From positions 5,833,001 through 5,897,000 of the forward strand of contig NC_088915.1 in the NCBI RefSeq assembly GCF_963576675.1: DNA of 64,000 bases, read 5' to 3'. Within the stretch, counting starts at the first letter, position 1. Every line of letters begins with the position of its first letter. This stretch comes from Euphorbia lathyris (taxonomy: Eukaryota > Streptophyta > Magnoliopsida > Malpighiales > Euphorbiaceae). The notes below the pieces were generated by a model. The model was not told where the DNA came from and ran no database searches. It saw only the letters and a list, made by a program, of their open reading frames with translations. The position numbers and the translations under genes were made by a program. Positions 11,501 through 23,504 of this stretch are shown piece by piece.

Positions 11501-13540
11501 CACTAGTTAAGGGATCGTTTCGGGGTTCAGGGTATTGCTCACAACTCTGAAATGCAGAGGTGCTATGTATGGACTATATCCCCAGATGCGAATGATGACA
11601 CGTAAGCGAGATTCATGTGAAACAGTTGACTCGACCACAAGGTACCGAACGTAACTTTGGAGCATAGGTGCACGGTGCACCGACATATGTGGCATGTCTT
11701 AGCGTACGAAGGTCATGATGACGACTTACGAGATGAGAGGTTCGGATAATATAACAACGTAATTTGGAATCACATGGGCATTGTGTATAGCACGGTGACA
11801 TACGTGGGTATGTCTTGAGATACGAAAGGGACGTGACAACGACCCATGAGATTATGGTTCTATTTGAGTTCAAAGTACCGGTCACAATCATGAGATGTGT
11901 TGGCTAAGGCGTAGCGACATACAGGGTATGTCTTGAGACATAAGTAGTACGTGTATGAGACATGTGACGAATGGTTAATTCGAGTCTCGAGGGAATCGAT
12001 GCCATGACAATGTTTCTTTTTTTTTGAACTATCGATAAGTTGTAGGCGACGTGGCGACACACATAGTACGTCTCGAGTCGACCATGCGGAAAGTGAACAG
12101 AACTTGCCCCACGATGCGAATGTTATGACAAATGAGGTATGACCACCAAACAGTTTGGATCTGGCAAGGATGCATATCTAAGGAACGGTATTCCCAACCA
12201 TGATAAAGGGAGGCGGAGTACATCGTGACATATGGGATATGTCTCCGGATGGCTTAAACACGATGGCGAAGATGCATGTGACAGGTCACGATGCAGGCGG
12301 TACACCCCCTATCGGTATGAACAGGACGATAAAGATATGTGCGACATATCCCACACACAGTATAACCTGGCGAAGACGTAGAGAACACCTCAGGGTCTAA
12401 AGGTAGACCACTTGACGGGTATGTGAGACATGGTAAAGATGTGCGAGATACATCACGACATACGGGGTATGTCTTCTGTTACACGGGATATGGCTCTGGA
12501 CTAGTGTATCTGATATGGAAGATGCATATGCGACCTATCGCGATGTACGACCTTGATAATACCCGAACGTACGTGATGCACGGTGGTGCATCGAGTACAC
12601 GTCTTGATTGGTCTATAGCTGACGTGATGGAGACTCATGGGACACTTCACGATATGGAAGATGGGACGAGGTAAGGACGAATGGGATACGTCACGGCCCA
12701 AATGGTATGCCTTTCGTCTAACGTATATAACATGGTGAACAAGCACCTGATATGCCATGACATATGGGGCATGCAACTCATGCCCCTGGCTTGGTGCAAG
12801 AAATGAGGCGAAGATGTACAGGTTGCGTTAGGACACACATAGTACACCTTCTGACCGATGTGTAATGACATGGTAGAGACGCAAGGAATGGGTCATAATA
12901 CACGAGGCACCACAGGGAAAAGACATATGGGATACGTCACGACATAACAGGTACGCCTCTTGATCGGTGTCTGAATGATTAATGGAAGATGCATGGGGTG
13001 CGTTACGTCTCATGGAATATGACAAAGTAAAGATGCAAGGAATACATCACCACATGACAGGTGGGCCTCCTCACAAGTGGACATGTGATGACACGACGCA
13101 GCAAGGATATAGCGGATACGTCACCAGAGAACGGTACGCCTCTTGACAGGGTAAGGACATATTGGAGGTGTCGCAACATATGGGTTATGGCAAAACGAAG
13201 GCGTAGGGGATATGCCACGACATAAGGGTTGTACCTTCTGAATAGTGCCTAGGATACTAGAGAAATGTACGAGGTACGCTACCGTACGTAAAGCATGCTA
13301 AGGCGAAGACACATAGGATGCATCACGACATTATGGACATGCCTCCTAGCTAGCATACAAACGACCTGGTGAAGACGCACGAGACGTGTCAAGGACGCAT
13401 AAGATGCATCCCAACATATAGGTACGACAAGGCAAAGACGTATGGGATATGTCACGATATAACTGGTATGCCTCCTGATGGACACACGACACTGGGGTCG
13501 ACTCTTTCTCACATTCCTAATAAACACGTCCTAAGTCTAT
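8560..13540. repeat. 5-kb field of strongly diverged tandem repeats (period about 85-95 bp)
   Basis: Recurrent words such as 'gacatatggg', 'gatacgtcacgacat', 'atgactcgacat' and 'ggtatgcctcctgat' return at regular distances; for example the 'tgaatgactcgacat' word recurs at about 10671, 10758 and 10845 (87 bp apart). Similarity between units is low, so this is an old minisatellite-like field. It yields many 60-100-residue minus-strand ORFs (9352-13527) whose translations show no domain; none is called. Confidence 0.65.
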
Positions 13541-15567
13541 GAAACCTAAAATGGTTGCACACAATTTGGTCAGCATGCAACGCTCTATATGGTATGACTG
13601 CAATGATTTGTTAAGCATAGGATGCATTATGACTTAAATCTGACTCGACTGATGTACAAACAAATAGAAATCCATACGAACAAACTAGTTAGCGAAAATC
13701 GTACATAACGCGTAATTAGATTGCAATAAGAAAACGTTAGATAATAATTACAATCATCAAATCATCTCTCTTCCATCCTTATTCCTCCACACACTCGCTG
13801 GTCCAAGTCTCTTTCCTAGGATTTTGGTATGGGCTCACATCATGGTCTAGAGGACGCGTGATGTCGTCGATTATTGCGGAAAAGTAAATCATTCATCAGA
13901 TAATACAGTTCGTTTTGACGTACCAACATTTAGTGACTAAGATATCGACCAAATGGATTGTCCTTTCGAATAACTCGTCTTTTGTTATTTTGCGAGATGC
14001 ATCAGTTCTGGTTTTGACACCCCTTGAACGCATCTCGGATTTTAGACGTTGTACGAGTTATTCTTTCAGTTCAATCGTTCGTTATTGACAATGACTCGTT
14101 CCCTTTTATCCGCCTGGGTTCGTGTCTCGATTTTTCGATTACGACGGGATCTCTTGGATCTATCGAGAGATGCAACCACGTGTTTATTTAGTGATGAAAT
14201 CACCTTTTGGATTTTATTTTAGGGAACGGACTCATCGCGTAACGTGTTTGTTTTTAGCGTCAAGAATCCACTTGCTCGTTTTGGCTACGTGAAAAGACGG
14301 TGAGTCTTATTTGAGCGCAGGGTAATCTTTCGGCTAACAACAACCATTTATTCCTTCCAATTTACGGGATATATCCTCCTAGGGTGGTTATAGGAAATCA
14401 ACGTTTCGTTGAATCACATGCTTATTCGAAGCAGGGGTATTACCGTTCTTTTCATTTAGGCACGAGTTAAGCAAACACGCATGTTGGGCCATATTTCTTG
14501 TAGCTTTGGTAACGGTCGAAATGATCGAGCCGTTAGTCAAACCCACAGTCTCGTCCATATGGCGCAATTATGCGGTTTAGGTTAATCCGGCTTTATGATT
14601 TTAAACGGCATATACACTCGTTCGAGGCACGTATTCAACGGCATTGGTTCATTTTCTTTAACTACTCTCGGGATTGACATATATCGTAGATACGGAATGA
14701 TTTTGGTCTTTTTTATTTTTATTTTTCTTTTATTTTCTTAGTCACTTTTGCGGATACATCCATTTCTCTTAAGAACAACACAAGGCGTAACGTAAGAGTT
14801 TGTTTTTTATTCGGAAGGGACGGGCCACGTTTATGAAACTCTTTACGTTACAACGGGGTTGTCCAAAATAGAAATGTTCTTCGTTTTCTTTTGTCATAAT
14901 CTCGTTTTATCCTAACGTATTCAAAGAATGTGAATAACGGCTACTGTTAATATAGTCTTTTGAACTGAGATATAACTATCCTTAATATCAAACCGACTTG
15001 AACTAATACGTGCTTACGTCACAACGTATTTCCTGAACATGTGCCTTCTTCGGGACACGGAAAGGGACTAGGCGGGTCACACAAGTTCATTCATACAAGA
15101 TGACTAAGTCGTCTTTAGTTCGAATCGTTTCGATGTTTTGGGGTAGTTTATACATCGGTTTAAGAGTATATATTAACGTATCGTTTCATTTCCTTTACAT
15201 ATTTTAGGATTAGACACGTATTATGGCAATTTGAAAACACGAACTGATTCATTTATCACATCAAAAATAGTAACGGGTAATCCTATGGCAACTTCTAAGG
15301 CTACTATATGCTGACACGGTTGATCGCGGGACCTCACAGGACCGCACAAATTCGCCCCTAACGAATGGATGGGGACCCTTTGGCGCCTTACTGTAAGGGG
15401 GAACTTACACTAGCCTCTTTCAAGCGACGAATGGACTCTCGCTAGAGGTTTTGCGGAAATTACCCAAAAGGTTTGCAATAATGCACATGAATGCATACGA
15501 AAAGAAATAATACGATCCGTCCTAGTTAAGGGCTTAATACACGCCTTCCGGAATCAAATTTCTCGCT
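13541..15567. other. Leader region of the gag-only element, no gene seen
   Basis: Lies between the primer-binding site and the repeat field. No ORF, repeat or RNA signal could be supported. In transcription order it is the untranslated leader. Confidence 0.5.
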
Positions 15568-15585
15568 TCCCCAGGAGAGTCGCCA
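15568..15585 (-). other. Primer-binding site of the gag-only element
   Basis: On the minus strand TGGCGACTCTCCTGGGGA starts two bases after the 5' LTR. Sites beginning TGGCGACTC and ending TGGGGA are typical of plant Ogre/Tat-type elements (tRNA-Arg primed; from memory, not checked). Confidence 0.65.
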
Positions 15586-17913
15586 CTTGTTAGACGAGGT
15601 GCCGCGGCCTAATCTCCCGGGCGGACCGGGGGGTGGACACCTTATGGCGACGTAAGCGGTGATTGGCGCCGAAAGAAACCAATCGTGGAATCAAGCTGCT
15701 CGGCAGGACCGGAGCTCGGAGATATGGAAGACTCGCCACCCACGAATGGGAAAATGAACACCGATCCCTTGTGGGAGACCGGTGTGGGTTCGGGAAACTT
15801 AGGTACGAGCCGAGAAGGCTAGCTCCTTTCCGGAGAAAGGCTACTAGGCACCCCGACATCGCCCGGTTATGAACCACCGGCCTCCTACTCAGCATGTTAG
15901 GCGATAACGGACTAATCGTATATTTCTTTAAGTTTAAAATTCATTTGAAACCTTTTCTTTCTCGTTTTGAAAACCGTTTTGAGCATATATTATTGTAAAG
16001 CCACTTTGGTAAAGAATCACCCATTTACATCAGTTCAAAAATACATGGGAAAGAGAGGGGGAGAAAGAAGAATTGATTTATTTGCAACGTGATTTATGTT
16101 TCGTGTTACATACTAATTCTATACTAATTCACTTCCCCAAAACGAGTTCATTTACCTGGTTCGCACCTTAATCGCCGTTGGAACGATTTAGGTACGTTAC
16201 AAAACCCCGTTTGATGAAGTTCACCCGAATCGCCGTTGGAACGACTCAAGCGTTTGAAAACATCAAGATAAAAACCTTTAATAAGAAAACATGGTTAAGC
16301 ATATAAGTCAATTTATTTTGTACAAATCATTTAAGAAAACGATTCAAAACTCTATTATTTACAATGAAAAACGATTATAATTACAATGTTCACTTAATCC
16401 GTCGTTGGAACGGACTAAGGTTTTAAAACGTGATGTTTTAAAAAATGATTTAAAATGTCAAGAAGACACTATTTATTTACATTAGGAACCTCTAAAAAAT
16501 CTTTAGCTTAAATAATTAAATTGAAAACTCTTTTTGTGATTTATTTTCCCCTTTTTACTCAATAGACTCTTTACTTGTCATAATTACAACAACGAACATA
16601 TTAAATCAAAATTCACTCCAAACAAAACCCATTTAAAATATGGACCCATAAATGTCCAAAGAATAAAGAAAATAATATAGGCATATATATATGCATTTAT
16701 TTGAAAATAATGATATACATATAACTTTAGAAAACCAAGTAAAGGATGCTACTCAATAGCTAAATATATACATAATAATGAAAATGGAAGATACTAAATA
16801 TACTTTTACCTTACTAAAAAAAACATGTAAAATAATAAACAAAATTCATTGTTAATAAGAAAATAAACTCTATATCCCAAAATGACTATTGTAATATATA
16901 GAAAATGACTTTCCCAAATATACATTAAACCTTAAAATAGTACCTATTTATCCTCTAAATATCTACTAATTAATTACCTCAAAATACCCAAGTAAATAAC
17001 ATTTTAAAATAAAACCCAATATAACTTAAATGAAATGAGAAGAAAAATCTATATATATATATGTATATACTTTATTAAGTCTAATTAATTGAAAATAATT
17101 TATAAACACATTAAATAACTATATGTACAAAGCATTTAAAAATAACTTGAAAGCAAATGTTACATAATAATACATATATGTACCAAGGATTAAAAGCTTA
17201 AAAGTTGAGAAAGAGGGACCAAAACAGCATTTTTTACATTCCAGCAGATTTACCGACGGAAAATCCGTCGGTAAACAGCAATTAGTGACAGAAAACGCAA
17301 ATTACAGAACTGCTCCAATTATTTCCAGATTTATTCAAAAGCTTTAAATCAAGTCTAATTCAATCGTTTTAGATTTCCGAACTACCAAAAATGGATCATA
17401 GTCTATAACGAAAGTTCCTAAAACGACGTTTTTATTTTAAAAGCTTATAATTACAACGTCTTTTAATACCCGAACTACCTTTTTATCGGATCACGGTTCG
17501 TATTGGAATATCAAAACGAGGTTTTTTATTTTAAAACAAAACCACATTTTATTCAACACGAGACGAAAATTAAATAAATACACAAAATTAAATAAAAAGT
17601 GATAAAATAAATGAATAACTAAATAAATAAAAACTATGACATAAAAATAAACAAATAAAAGAAATAAATTAAATAAAATAAAACGAGTCTAGTCCTCGGA
17701 TAATACCTTGAGTTCGGTATTGACGGTTGACGTCGGTTGATTCCACGAATCGTACTTTTCCGGTGTTTTTGGTAAAATTTTAACTTTTAGGAGATTTGGA
17801 ATTTTTAGGAAAAAAATGTTTTTTCCCAAAAAATAAATTTTCTCTCTCTAAAAATGTTTAGAGTGAGAAAATCCTTCCCAAAAAGCTCCCCCCCAAATGC
17901 ATGGGGATCCGTG

Positions 17914-17922
17914 CCTTTTATA
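17914..17922 (-). promoter_or_regulatory. TATA box of the gag-only element
   Basis: TATAAAAGG on the minus strand. It lies about 25 bp downstream of the GC-palindrome array, so transcription should begin near 17885-17895 and run leftward through the leader to gag. Confidence 0.6.
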
Positions 17923-17945
17923 GGCATTGGATCCCCGGAAAGAAT

Positions 17946-18193
17946 GGGCGACGCCCGAGCAAGATCGGGCGTCGCCCAAAGGGGTTGGGCGGCCGCCCAA
18001 GCCATGTTGGGCGGCTGCCCAACTTTGCGATCGCCCAACAGAGTTGGGCGAGCGCCCAACAATCGTTGGGCGCGTGCCCAACCGACGTTGGGCGCACGCC
18101 CAACCGACGTTGGGCGCACGCCCAACCGACGTTGGGCGTTCGCCCAACGATCGTTGGGCGCTCGCCCAACGGCTGCCGGGCGCGCTCGCCCAA
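17946..18193. repeat. GGGCG/CGCCC palindrome array, long version (about ten units)
   Basis: Starts with a 13-bp-arm hairpin (17946-17977), then 16-bp palindromes TTGGGCG-NN-CGCCCAA beginning at 17985, 18007, 18044, 18066, 18088, 18110, 18132, 18154 and a diverged one at 18176; a half unit lies at 18024. The pitch is 22 bp. The centre two bases vary while the arms are conserved. Confidence 0.9.
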
Positions 18194-18578
18194 CGCCTGC
18201 CGGGGCGCGTCTCGCGCTGTCGGACGCACATGCCCTATGGCCGTTAAGCGCGCGTTCCGCGCCGCCGGGCTCGTGCGTCCCCCGGACGCCGAGCGCGCGC
18301 CATTCGCGGTCGGACGCGTGCGTGCGACGGACGCCGAGCGCACGCCCCGTGCTGTCGGGCGGGCGTCCGACTGTCGTTGGACGCGCGTCGGCTGCCGCTA
18401 GGCGCTCGCACCACGCCGCTGAGCACTAGCGAGCCATCCGATCGACGACAGCGACCCACTGTAACTTCTCCTTCCTTATTATATATTTTTTGTTTTTACA
18501 ACTTCCGGAATCAACCGCTTCAACCATCTTGTTTACAGGTTTTCGTCACAGGTCCTCCGACTCGGTGTCTACAACACG

Positions 18579-19284
18579 CCTCGCGTATGGTGGAGTACGC
18601 CCCGCGTATTTTCCTATTCCGTCAGAAATCTTCTACATGTGGACCAAATCCATATCTTGTTGTCTCAACCACGTCTCGCGTAGACTGGGGTGCGCCTCGT
18701 GTGGTTGAGTTTCTGAGATTTTATTGCTCGAATTGGGTCTTTTACGCCACGCGTAGCTGAAGCACGCCCCATGTATATGAGTCCCTGAGTCTTTTTAGGT
18801 TGAAAAACTTCCTTACACGCCCCGCGTGTAAGGTGGGACGCCCCGCGTAGGAGCAGTTGACTCTGGGAGACCATGCAGTCTGACTTTCAGGATTAGGCTT
18901 ATCATTTCTGACATACGTCACACGCCTCGCGTGGAGGTTGATACGCTCCGTGTATTGGTGAGTAGATCCCACGTGGTGCCTGTGGATTGAACAATTATTT
19001 CTGACCAAGTGTTCCACGCCCCGCGTGAAGGGTGATACGCCCCGCGTATGTCGGTGGATTTTCGCTCCTTGCTCGTACCTGAAATACAATTCTCGAGAGC
19101 CGAGTTAGCTTGACGTTTTATTTTCTAAATTAATCAAGAATAAGGAAAATTAACCGAAAGTGCGGATTTTATTTTTATTTCGTTATTTTATTAAAACACT
19201 CTATTTTTGTAATTAAACTTATTTATTTCATCTAAAATTAAACCGTAAATCACGCTAAAAGATAGGGACGAAATGCCCCTATCA
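18579..19284 (-). repeat. Athila-like 3' LTR (second part, with U3 box array)
   Basis: Aligns with 23508-24213. Ends CTATCA at 19284. Carries six pairs of ACGC-N3-GCGT boxes at 18576/18597, 18671/18692, 18744/18764, 18817/18838, 18922/18943 and 19016/19037. The nested element inserted exactly at the first box: its TSD acacg overlaps the box start. Confidence 0.88.
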
Positions 19285-19330
19285 AACCTTCTCGGACTTT
19301 AAATTTTTACTTGTCCTCAAGTAAAAGAAA
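19285..19330 (-). other. Polypurine tract and conserved 3' end of the Athila-like element
   Basis: On the minus strand 'acttgaggacaag' is followed by an A-rich stretch and AAAGTCCGAGAAGGTT directly before the 3' LTR. The 'ttgaggacaag' word is a familiar feature just upstream of the 3' LTR in plant Athila-type elements. Confidence 0.6.
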
Positions 19331-20740
19331 TCGAAAGACAAGAGATTGAGATTATTAAGAAACAAACCGTCGGTTGGTTTTACCAAGTGCGTGATTCCGA
19401 AGCTAAAGTTTTAAGCAAAGTTTTCGGCAAGTACCTATGCAAACAAATGAGTGACCAAAAACTTGTTTGAAACCTCCATGATCAAATTTAATAGGAAATA
19501 TTAACGGGGGTCGATTATCTTTTGAAAACCCGATAGTACCTCACCAAAGGATTTCACTCTTACGCTCAAATTTTGGTGGGTCGGTGTTTTTGCACTCTTC
19601 TTTGCACTTACTCGAAGTCACTTTGAGTTTGCATTTTCATCCGGGTTTTTCCTCTTATGTTATGGTCTATGCAATATTAAAAATGAACCTAGAGGGGGTT
19701 GTAATGTGGGTGGCTTTTTAGTGGTTAATTTTTGGAAACTCGAGTTCGAATACCATTTTGATGATCGCACCGTGTTTTTATTTTGGCCTTAGTAAGTTCG
19801 TAAAATATAACTCGAAACTGCTCGGGTGGAGCTTGAGAATGCATTTTTCTCTTTATCTTTTTCTTTTTGTTTTGAGAGCGGCACAAAAACGATTTCAACA
19901 GCTTATGGTGCTTACTTATCAAGGCGTTGACTTATTTCGGGTAGTTTTGGTGCGATTTGATTTTGTTGGTGTTTAAACAAGAGGAAAAATGGTTAAATGT
20001 TAAAAGGATATTAACAACAAAAAGTCGGTTAATAGGCTCGAGGGGATTTCCTAGAGGTTGATGAAAACGAGAAAAATAAGTTAAGAAAAGAATTAGCCTA
20101 AGTGGGTTCGTTTTATCATCTATTGCCATTTTTACCAAAATAAGTGTACTTAACCCGGTATTAGGTGAAAACTCTATGAGTCGAGTAAAGTCAAAGCTCT
20201 TGAAAAAAATACGAAAGAAATAGAGTTCTCGTACGAACTGTTTTAGACTCAAAAATACCTCACAAAATTTCAGGTTAAATTGTGTACGTTCACGTTCTCG
20301 TCAAATTTTCAACTATCCCGTTTTTATTGCCTTTTTGAATTTCATTATGGAGATGACCTGTGGGTTAGGACTCAATGCTTTTGTTTAGTACGAACCTAGG
20401 CTTTGCATAAAGTCTAGAACTTCAGAATTAAGACTAAAATTTCTTACTAAAATCGATCCTTTGTGTCAACGTCTTTTCATTTAAGGACAAATAACAGAAC
20501 TTTTAATTAATTTCCGAGGGGGTAGTATGTCGGAAAAATTAAAGAATCAATAAATTAGTTTAATTATTTTGTTGTTTATTTAATTTTTATTTTTATTTTT
20601 GTTAGTGCAAAACAAACGGTGAGTGCGGGGTTGCACGACCCTCTGCGTTATTAAAATGACGTCTATTCCAAGGACGTCGCAAAAGAAAGGAAAAACAAAA
20701 ACAAAAATAAAGATGGAATTAAAAAGGACCCTTGAAGGTC
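19331..20740. other. Athila-like interior, non-coding
   Basis: No domain-bearing ORF. Short ORFs (19725-19976, 19932-20252) have no recognisable content. In an autonomous Athila this side of the element would hold the region after pol. Confidence 0.5.
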
Positions 20741-20747
20741 AGGTCCT

Positions 20748-21444
20748 ACGCGAGGCATGGCCAGGGGGACGCCCCGTGTAGGAGGTGCGTTTTAAGTGTA
20801 TTTTAGCTAGAGACTCAGATACGTGGGGCGCACTAAGAGTGGCGCCCCGCGTGTTCCGAGCTCTAGGCCAGTTATACGGGTAAAATGGTGGGCACGCGGG
20901 CGTAAAATGGGGTAGTCCCTGCGTGAAGTTTATTAATTGGGGCATAAACAGAGAAAAATAAACACGAAAAGAATAAATAAACAAAACGAAACACAAGGGA
21001 AAATCATAAGAGAGACATAAATATATTAAAAAAGGAAAGTACAATAAAAACAACAAAAGAAACACAAAAACGAACTAAAAACATAAAACATGAAAGGGAA
21101 AAACATAAAACAAATAAGAAAACATAAAACAAACAAAGGTAAACTAGGATGGAGGTGGAGGAGTGGGAAAGATTTTTGGGGAAGAGGAGAGAGTGATGGG
21201 AAGGGTGGAAGGAGAAAAGGCTGCCATGGGGAGTTGTAATTCGCAACTCCCCTAGGATACGCGGGGCGTGCCCTATGGGGCGCCCCGCGTGTCCCAACAC
21301 GTGGCTTTTATTAAGCGGAAGTCCCAACGGTTGAAGGTACGCGGGGCGTGGTAGGATAGACGCCCCGCGTAGCATGTCTTTAATTACGAAAAATGGGGAC
21401 AGACACGCAGGTACGCGGGGCGTACTGGGGTGTACGCTCCGTGT
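20748..21444. repeat. Five inverted-centre pairs of ACGC-N3-GCGT boxes in the Athila-like interior
   Basis: Pairs at 20748/20769, 20821/20842, 21258/21279, 21339/21360 and 21413/21434, each with exactly 21 bp between starts. In each pair the first box has a GGG/GAG centre and the second CCC/CTC, so each pair can fold into an 11-bp stem with a 10-nt loop. The spacer from 20853 to 21257 is A-rich or pyrimidine-rich and non-coding. Confidence 0.85.
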
Positions 21445-21860
21445 GGCTTATTTTTTTGGATTAAAAATGGGATTTGTTTTTCTTTTGATTTATGAGAAAT
21501 AAAAATAAAAATAAAAATAAAAATAACTAAAAGGAGAAAACTAAAAATAACATAAAAGAGAGAAACGTAAAAATAAATAAAAATAAATAAAAATAAGTTG
21601 AAAAACGGTTATGATACATATAAACAAGGGGTTTGAGAAATTCAAACCGATGCTATGTTTAGAGTCGAAGTAGCTCGACTTTCTCGTGTGGCGGCTTACT
21701 GCAGGTTGTCCGAGTTGGAACTCGACGAGTCCGAACTTCTACTATTTAGGAGCGTTATTGCCTGTCCGGACTCTTTATTTTTACCTCGCGGGTTCTGCTC
21801 GGTATTTGCCGGGAGGGTTCCTAATGGCCTCTTCTGTTGCTGACGATTCAAGTGGGCTAC
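21445..21860. other. A-rich interior with an AAAAT microsatellite
   Basis: An (AAAAT)n run lies at about 21494-21530, with similar A-rich sequence to 21600. No gene is supported; 21655-21871 ORFs are on the opposite strand to the element and have no domain. Confidence 0.5.
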
Positions 21861-22223
21861 CTAACGGCTAAGGTCCCTGCAAAACACCTCACTATCGGCA
21901 AGACGGGTTAAGATATCCTTTAACAAGGACGTTACCGACTGGCCATGCACATTATCGGGGGATGGAGTGTTCCGATTACCGGGTATGGCTTGTGATTGCC
22001 CTAGCCCGTTTTTCCGATATTCTTGATCAAAGTCGGATGGAGGCCTCAACACATTATTATTATTGCCATATGACAAGTTAGAGTGTTGGTACCGAGGCCT
22101 TTGGTTGACCTGGGGCTGGTTAGCTTTGAGGTTTGCCATTTTCTCTCTCCGAATCCTACAAAGAGTACGTTCAATTTCAAGATCAATAGGAACGAGAGTA
22201 TCACTCCGAGATCGGGTGTGCAT
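21861..22223 (-). pseudogene. Athila-like Gag, N-terminal remnant
   Basis: The natural start is probably the methionine codon at 22221-22223, followed by HTRSRSDTLVPIDLEIERT. An 'RSxSD-x-L-x-PIDxEIERT' start is characteristic of Athila Gag proteins. The frame stops after about 120 residues, while full Gag is several hundred residues, so the capsid and nucleocapsid parts are gone. It starts about 145 bp after the primer site, as expected for gag. It supports both orientation and lineage of the outer element and is unlikely to be functional. Confidence 0.7.
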
Positions 22224-22366
22224 AAAATAAATGAAATAAATTATAAACAAGAAAAAATGTTGTTAGTAAAAAGTATATGTAAAAAGTATATATAAACAAT
22301 TTATACAAAAATAATGCCTAGACTAACAATAAAACGTTTTTGTCTAATATTGCAAGAAATTATAAA

Positions 22367-22384
22367 TCTCCGACAACGGCGCCA
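22367..22384 (-). other. Primer-binding site of the Athila-like element (tRNA-Asp type)
   Basis: On the minus strand TGGCGCCGTTGTCGGAGA, six bases after the 5' LTR. It matches the 3' end of plant tRNA-Asp apart from small changes, the primer used by Athila elements. Confidence 0.75.
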
Positions 22385-23416
22385 AAAACTTGATAGCGTG
22401 TGACGTACGGGTAGAGTTTCTACGACGAAATATATTATGATGAGTTAAGTGCGTTACGACTATGGATGTGATCTTCTTAAATGCTCTATCTCTACTAGAC
22501 GCTACTACTTAGGGGCAAGTGTACCTCGTCGTATCAAGTAATAATCCGATTAAGACCGGATATCGAATCCACGGGATTTGTAACTACAAGTATTAAACGA
22601 CTCGGTTTTATACGTTATCTAAGCGGTGAATACTTTGAGTTGATTCGGGGAACAACTACAAACTACTCCTAACTACGGGTGAGACAAATTTATATAACAA
22701 AAACTCTACGAAATTATACGGATGGCGATAAGTTATAAATATGACAAACAAAGACTCCCAATATATATACGGTTAATGATTTACTCTTACAATGACGACT
22801 ACGTGTAGTGTGACCGACCCGTGAAGTACTTAGACTACGTGGTTCCTAGTCAAGGCGTGTCTAATGCTCGGGATCAGAAATTAGGGCCCGTAAGTTCCGT
22901 GGTTTGTCAATTCCTACGGTTTCCGGAGCGTCACTTCCGGTAAGGCAACACCTATATGAATCCCTAAGGATAGCCCGAATGGCATCGGAAATCGCGTTTT
23001 CCTACACAATAATCAATTACGAGTATCAAAACAAATAACAAACATCAACACATATATAGAAAAAGAGATTATGAATCATAAATTATAAATATGGAGAATG
23101 TAAATATGGAATACAACCAAGCCTAGTACATAGGAAGAGTACAAGCTAATTAGCAAGTGAAAAGGGAAGAATCCACCATCGGAACTAGCTAACCGGACTC
23201 AAGGCCGTCTCTTAGGACTTGGAGGTGGAACTTTCGAGCTTGGTGAACGGAGATGGAGCGGAACTTTGACGGAATACCGGAATCAACGAACAAGCTCTCA
23301 AGGTGAAAGAGTTTTGCTATATAAAGTCTAAAATCTAAAACTATGAAACAAGAGCTTAATCTATAGCAAGAATGTATATCAAAAGCGTAAGATCCTAAAT
23401 GAGTGCTAGTCACTGC

Positions 23417-23424
23417 TATTTATA
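23417..23424 (-). promoter_or_regulatory. TATA box of the Athila-like 5' LTR
   Basis: TATAAATA on the minus strand in the context gtgTATAAATAgc, about 80 bp downstream of the nearest U3 box. Transcription would proceed leftward into the primer site and gag. Confidence 0.6.
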
Positions 23425-23504
23425 CACATCAAGCTAGGGGTAGAATTGTAATTTCACAAGATACAAGCATGGAGGAACATGATTTTCTGCAGATTTCCCA
23501 TGAC

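Larger units (their letters stand above)
1366..18573 (-). mobile_element. 17.2-kb gag-only LTR retrotransposon (TR-GAG / Ogre-Tat-like)
   Basis: Complete element on the minus strand flanked by acacg (1361-1365 and 18574-18578). LTRs of about 2.9-3.0 kb run TGTAGACACC...TGTCTAACA on the minus strand, that is TGTTAGACG...GTCTACA on the plus strand. A primer site follows the 5' LTR. The 11.3-kb interior contains, in transcription order, a non-coding leader, a 5-kb diverged repeat field, one Gag-like ORF, further non-coding sequence, a 39/44-bp tandem array and the 3' LTR. No pol domain is visible on either strand, so it must move in trans if at all. The LTRs are very similar, which suggests a recent insertion. 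TR-GAG class and Ogre/Tat affinity are inferred. Confidence 0.85.
15588..18573 (-). repeat. 5' LTR of the gag-only element (2986 bp)
   Basis: Starts TGTAGACACC on the minus strand at 18573. It contains a 22-bp-pitch palindrome array (17946-18193) immediately upstream of a TATA box (17914-17922), giving a U3 of about 680 bp and a long R-U5 of about 2.3 kb. AT-rich sequence from 16400 to 17700 is ordinary LTR sequence without genes. Confidence 0.9.

Noticed and set aside
9352..13527. Many overlapping 60-90-residue minus-strand ORFs
   Set aside because: They arise from the diverged tandem repeat field; translations lack domains and overlap each other in different frames.
20739..21375. Hydrophobic minus-strand ORFs in the Athila-like interior
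   Set aside because: Made of T-rich low-complexity sequence and the ACGC-N3-GCGT pairs; no match to Gag, Pol or Env-like features could be supported.
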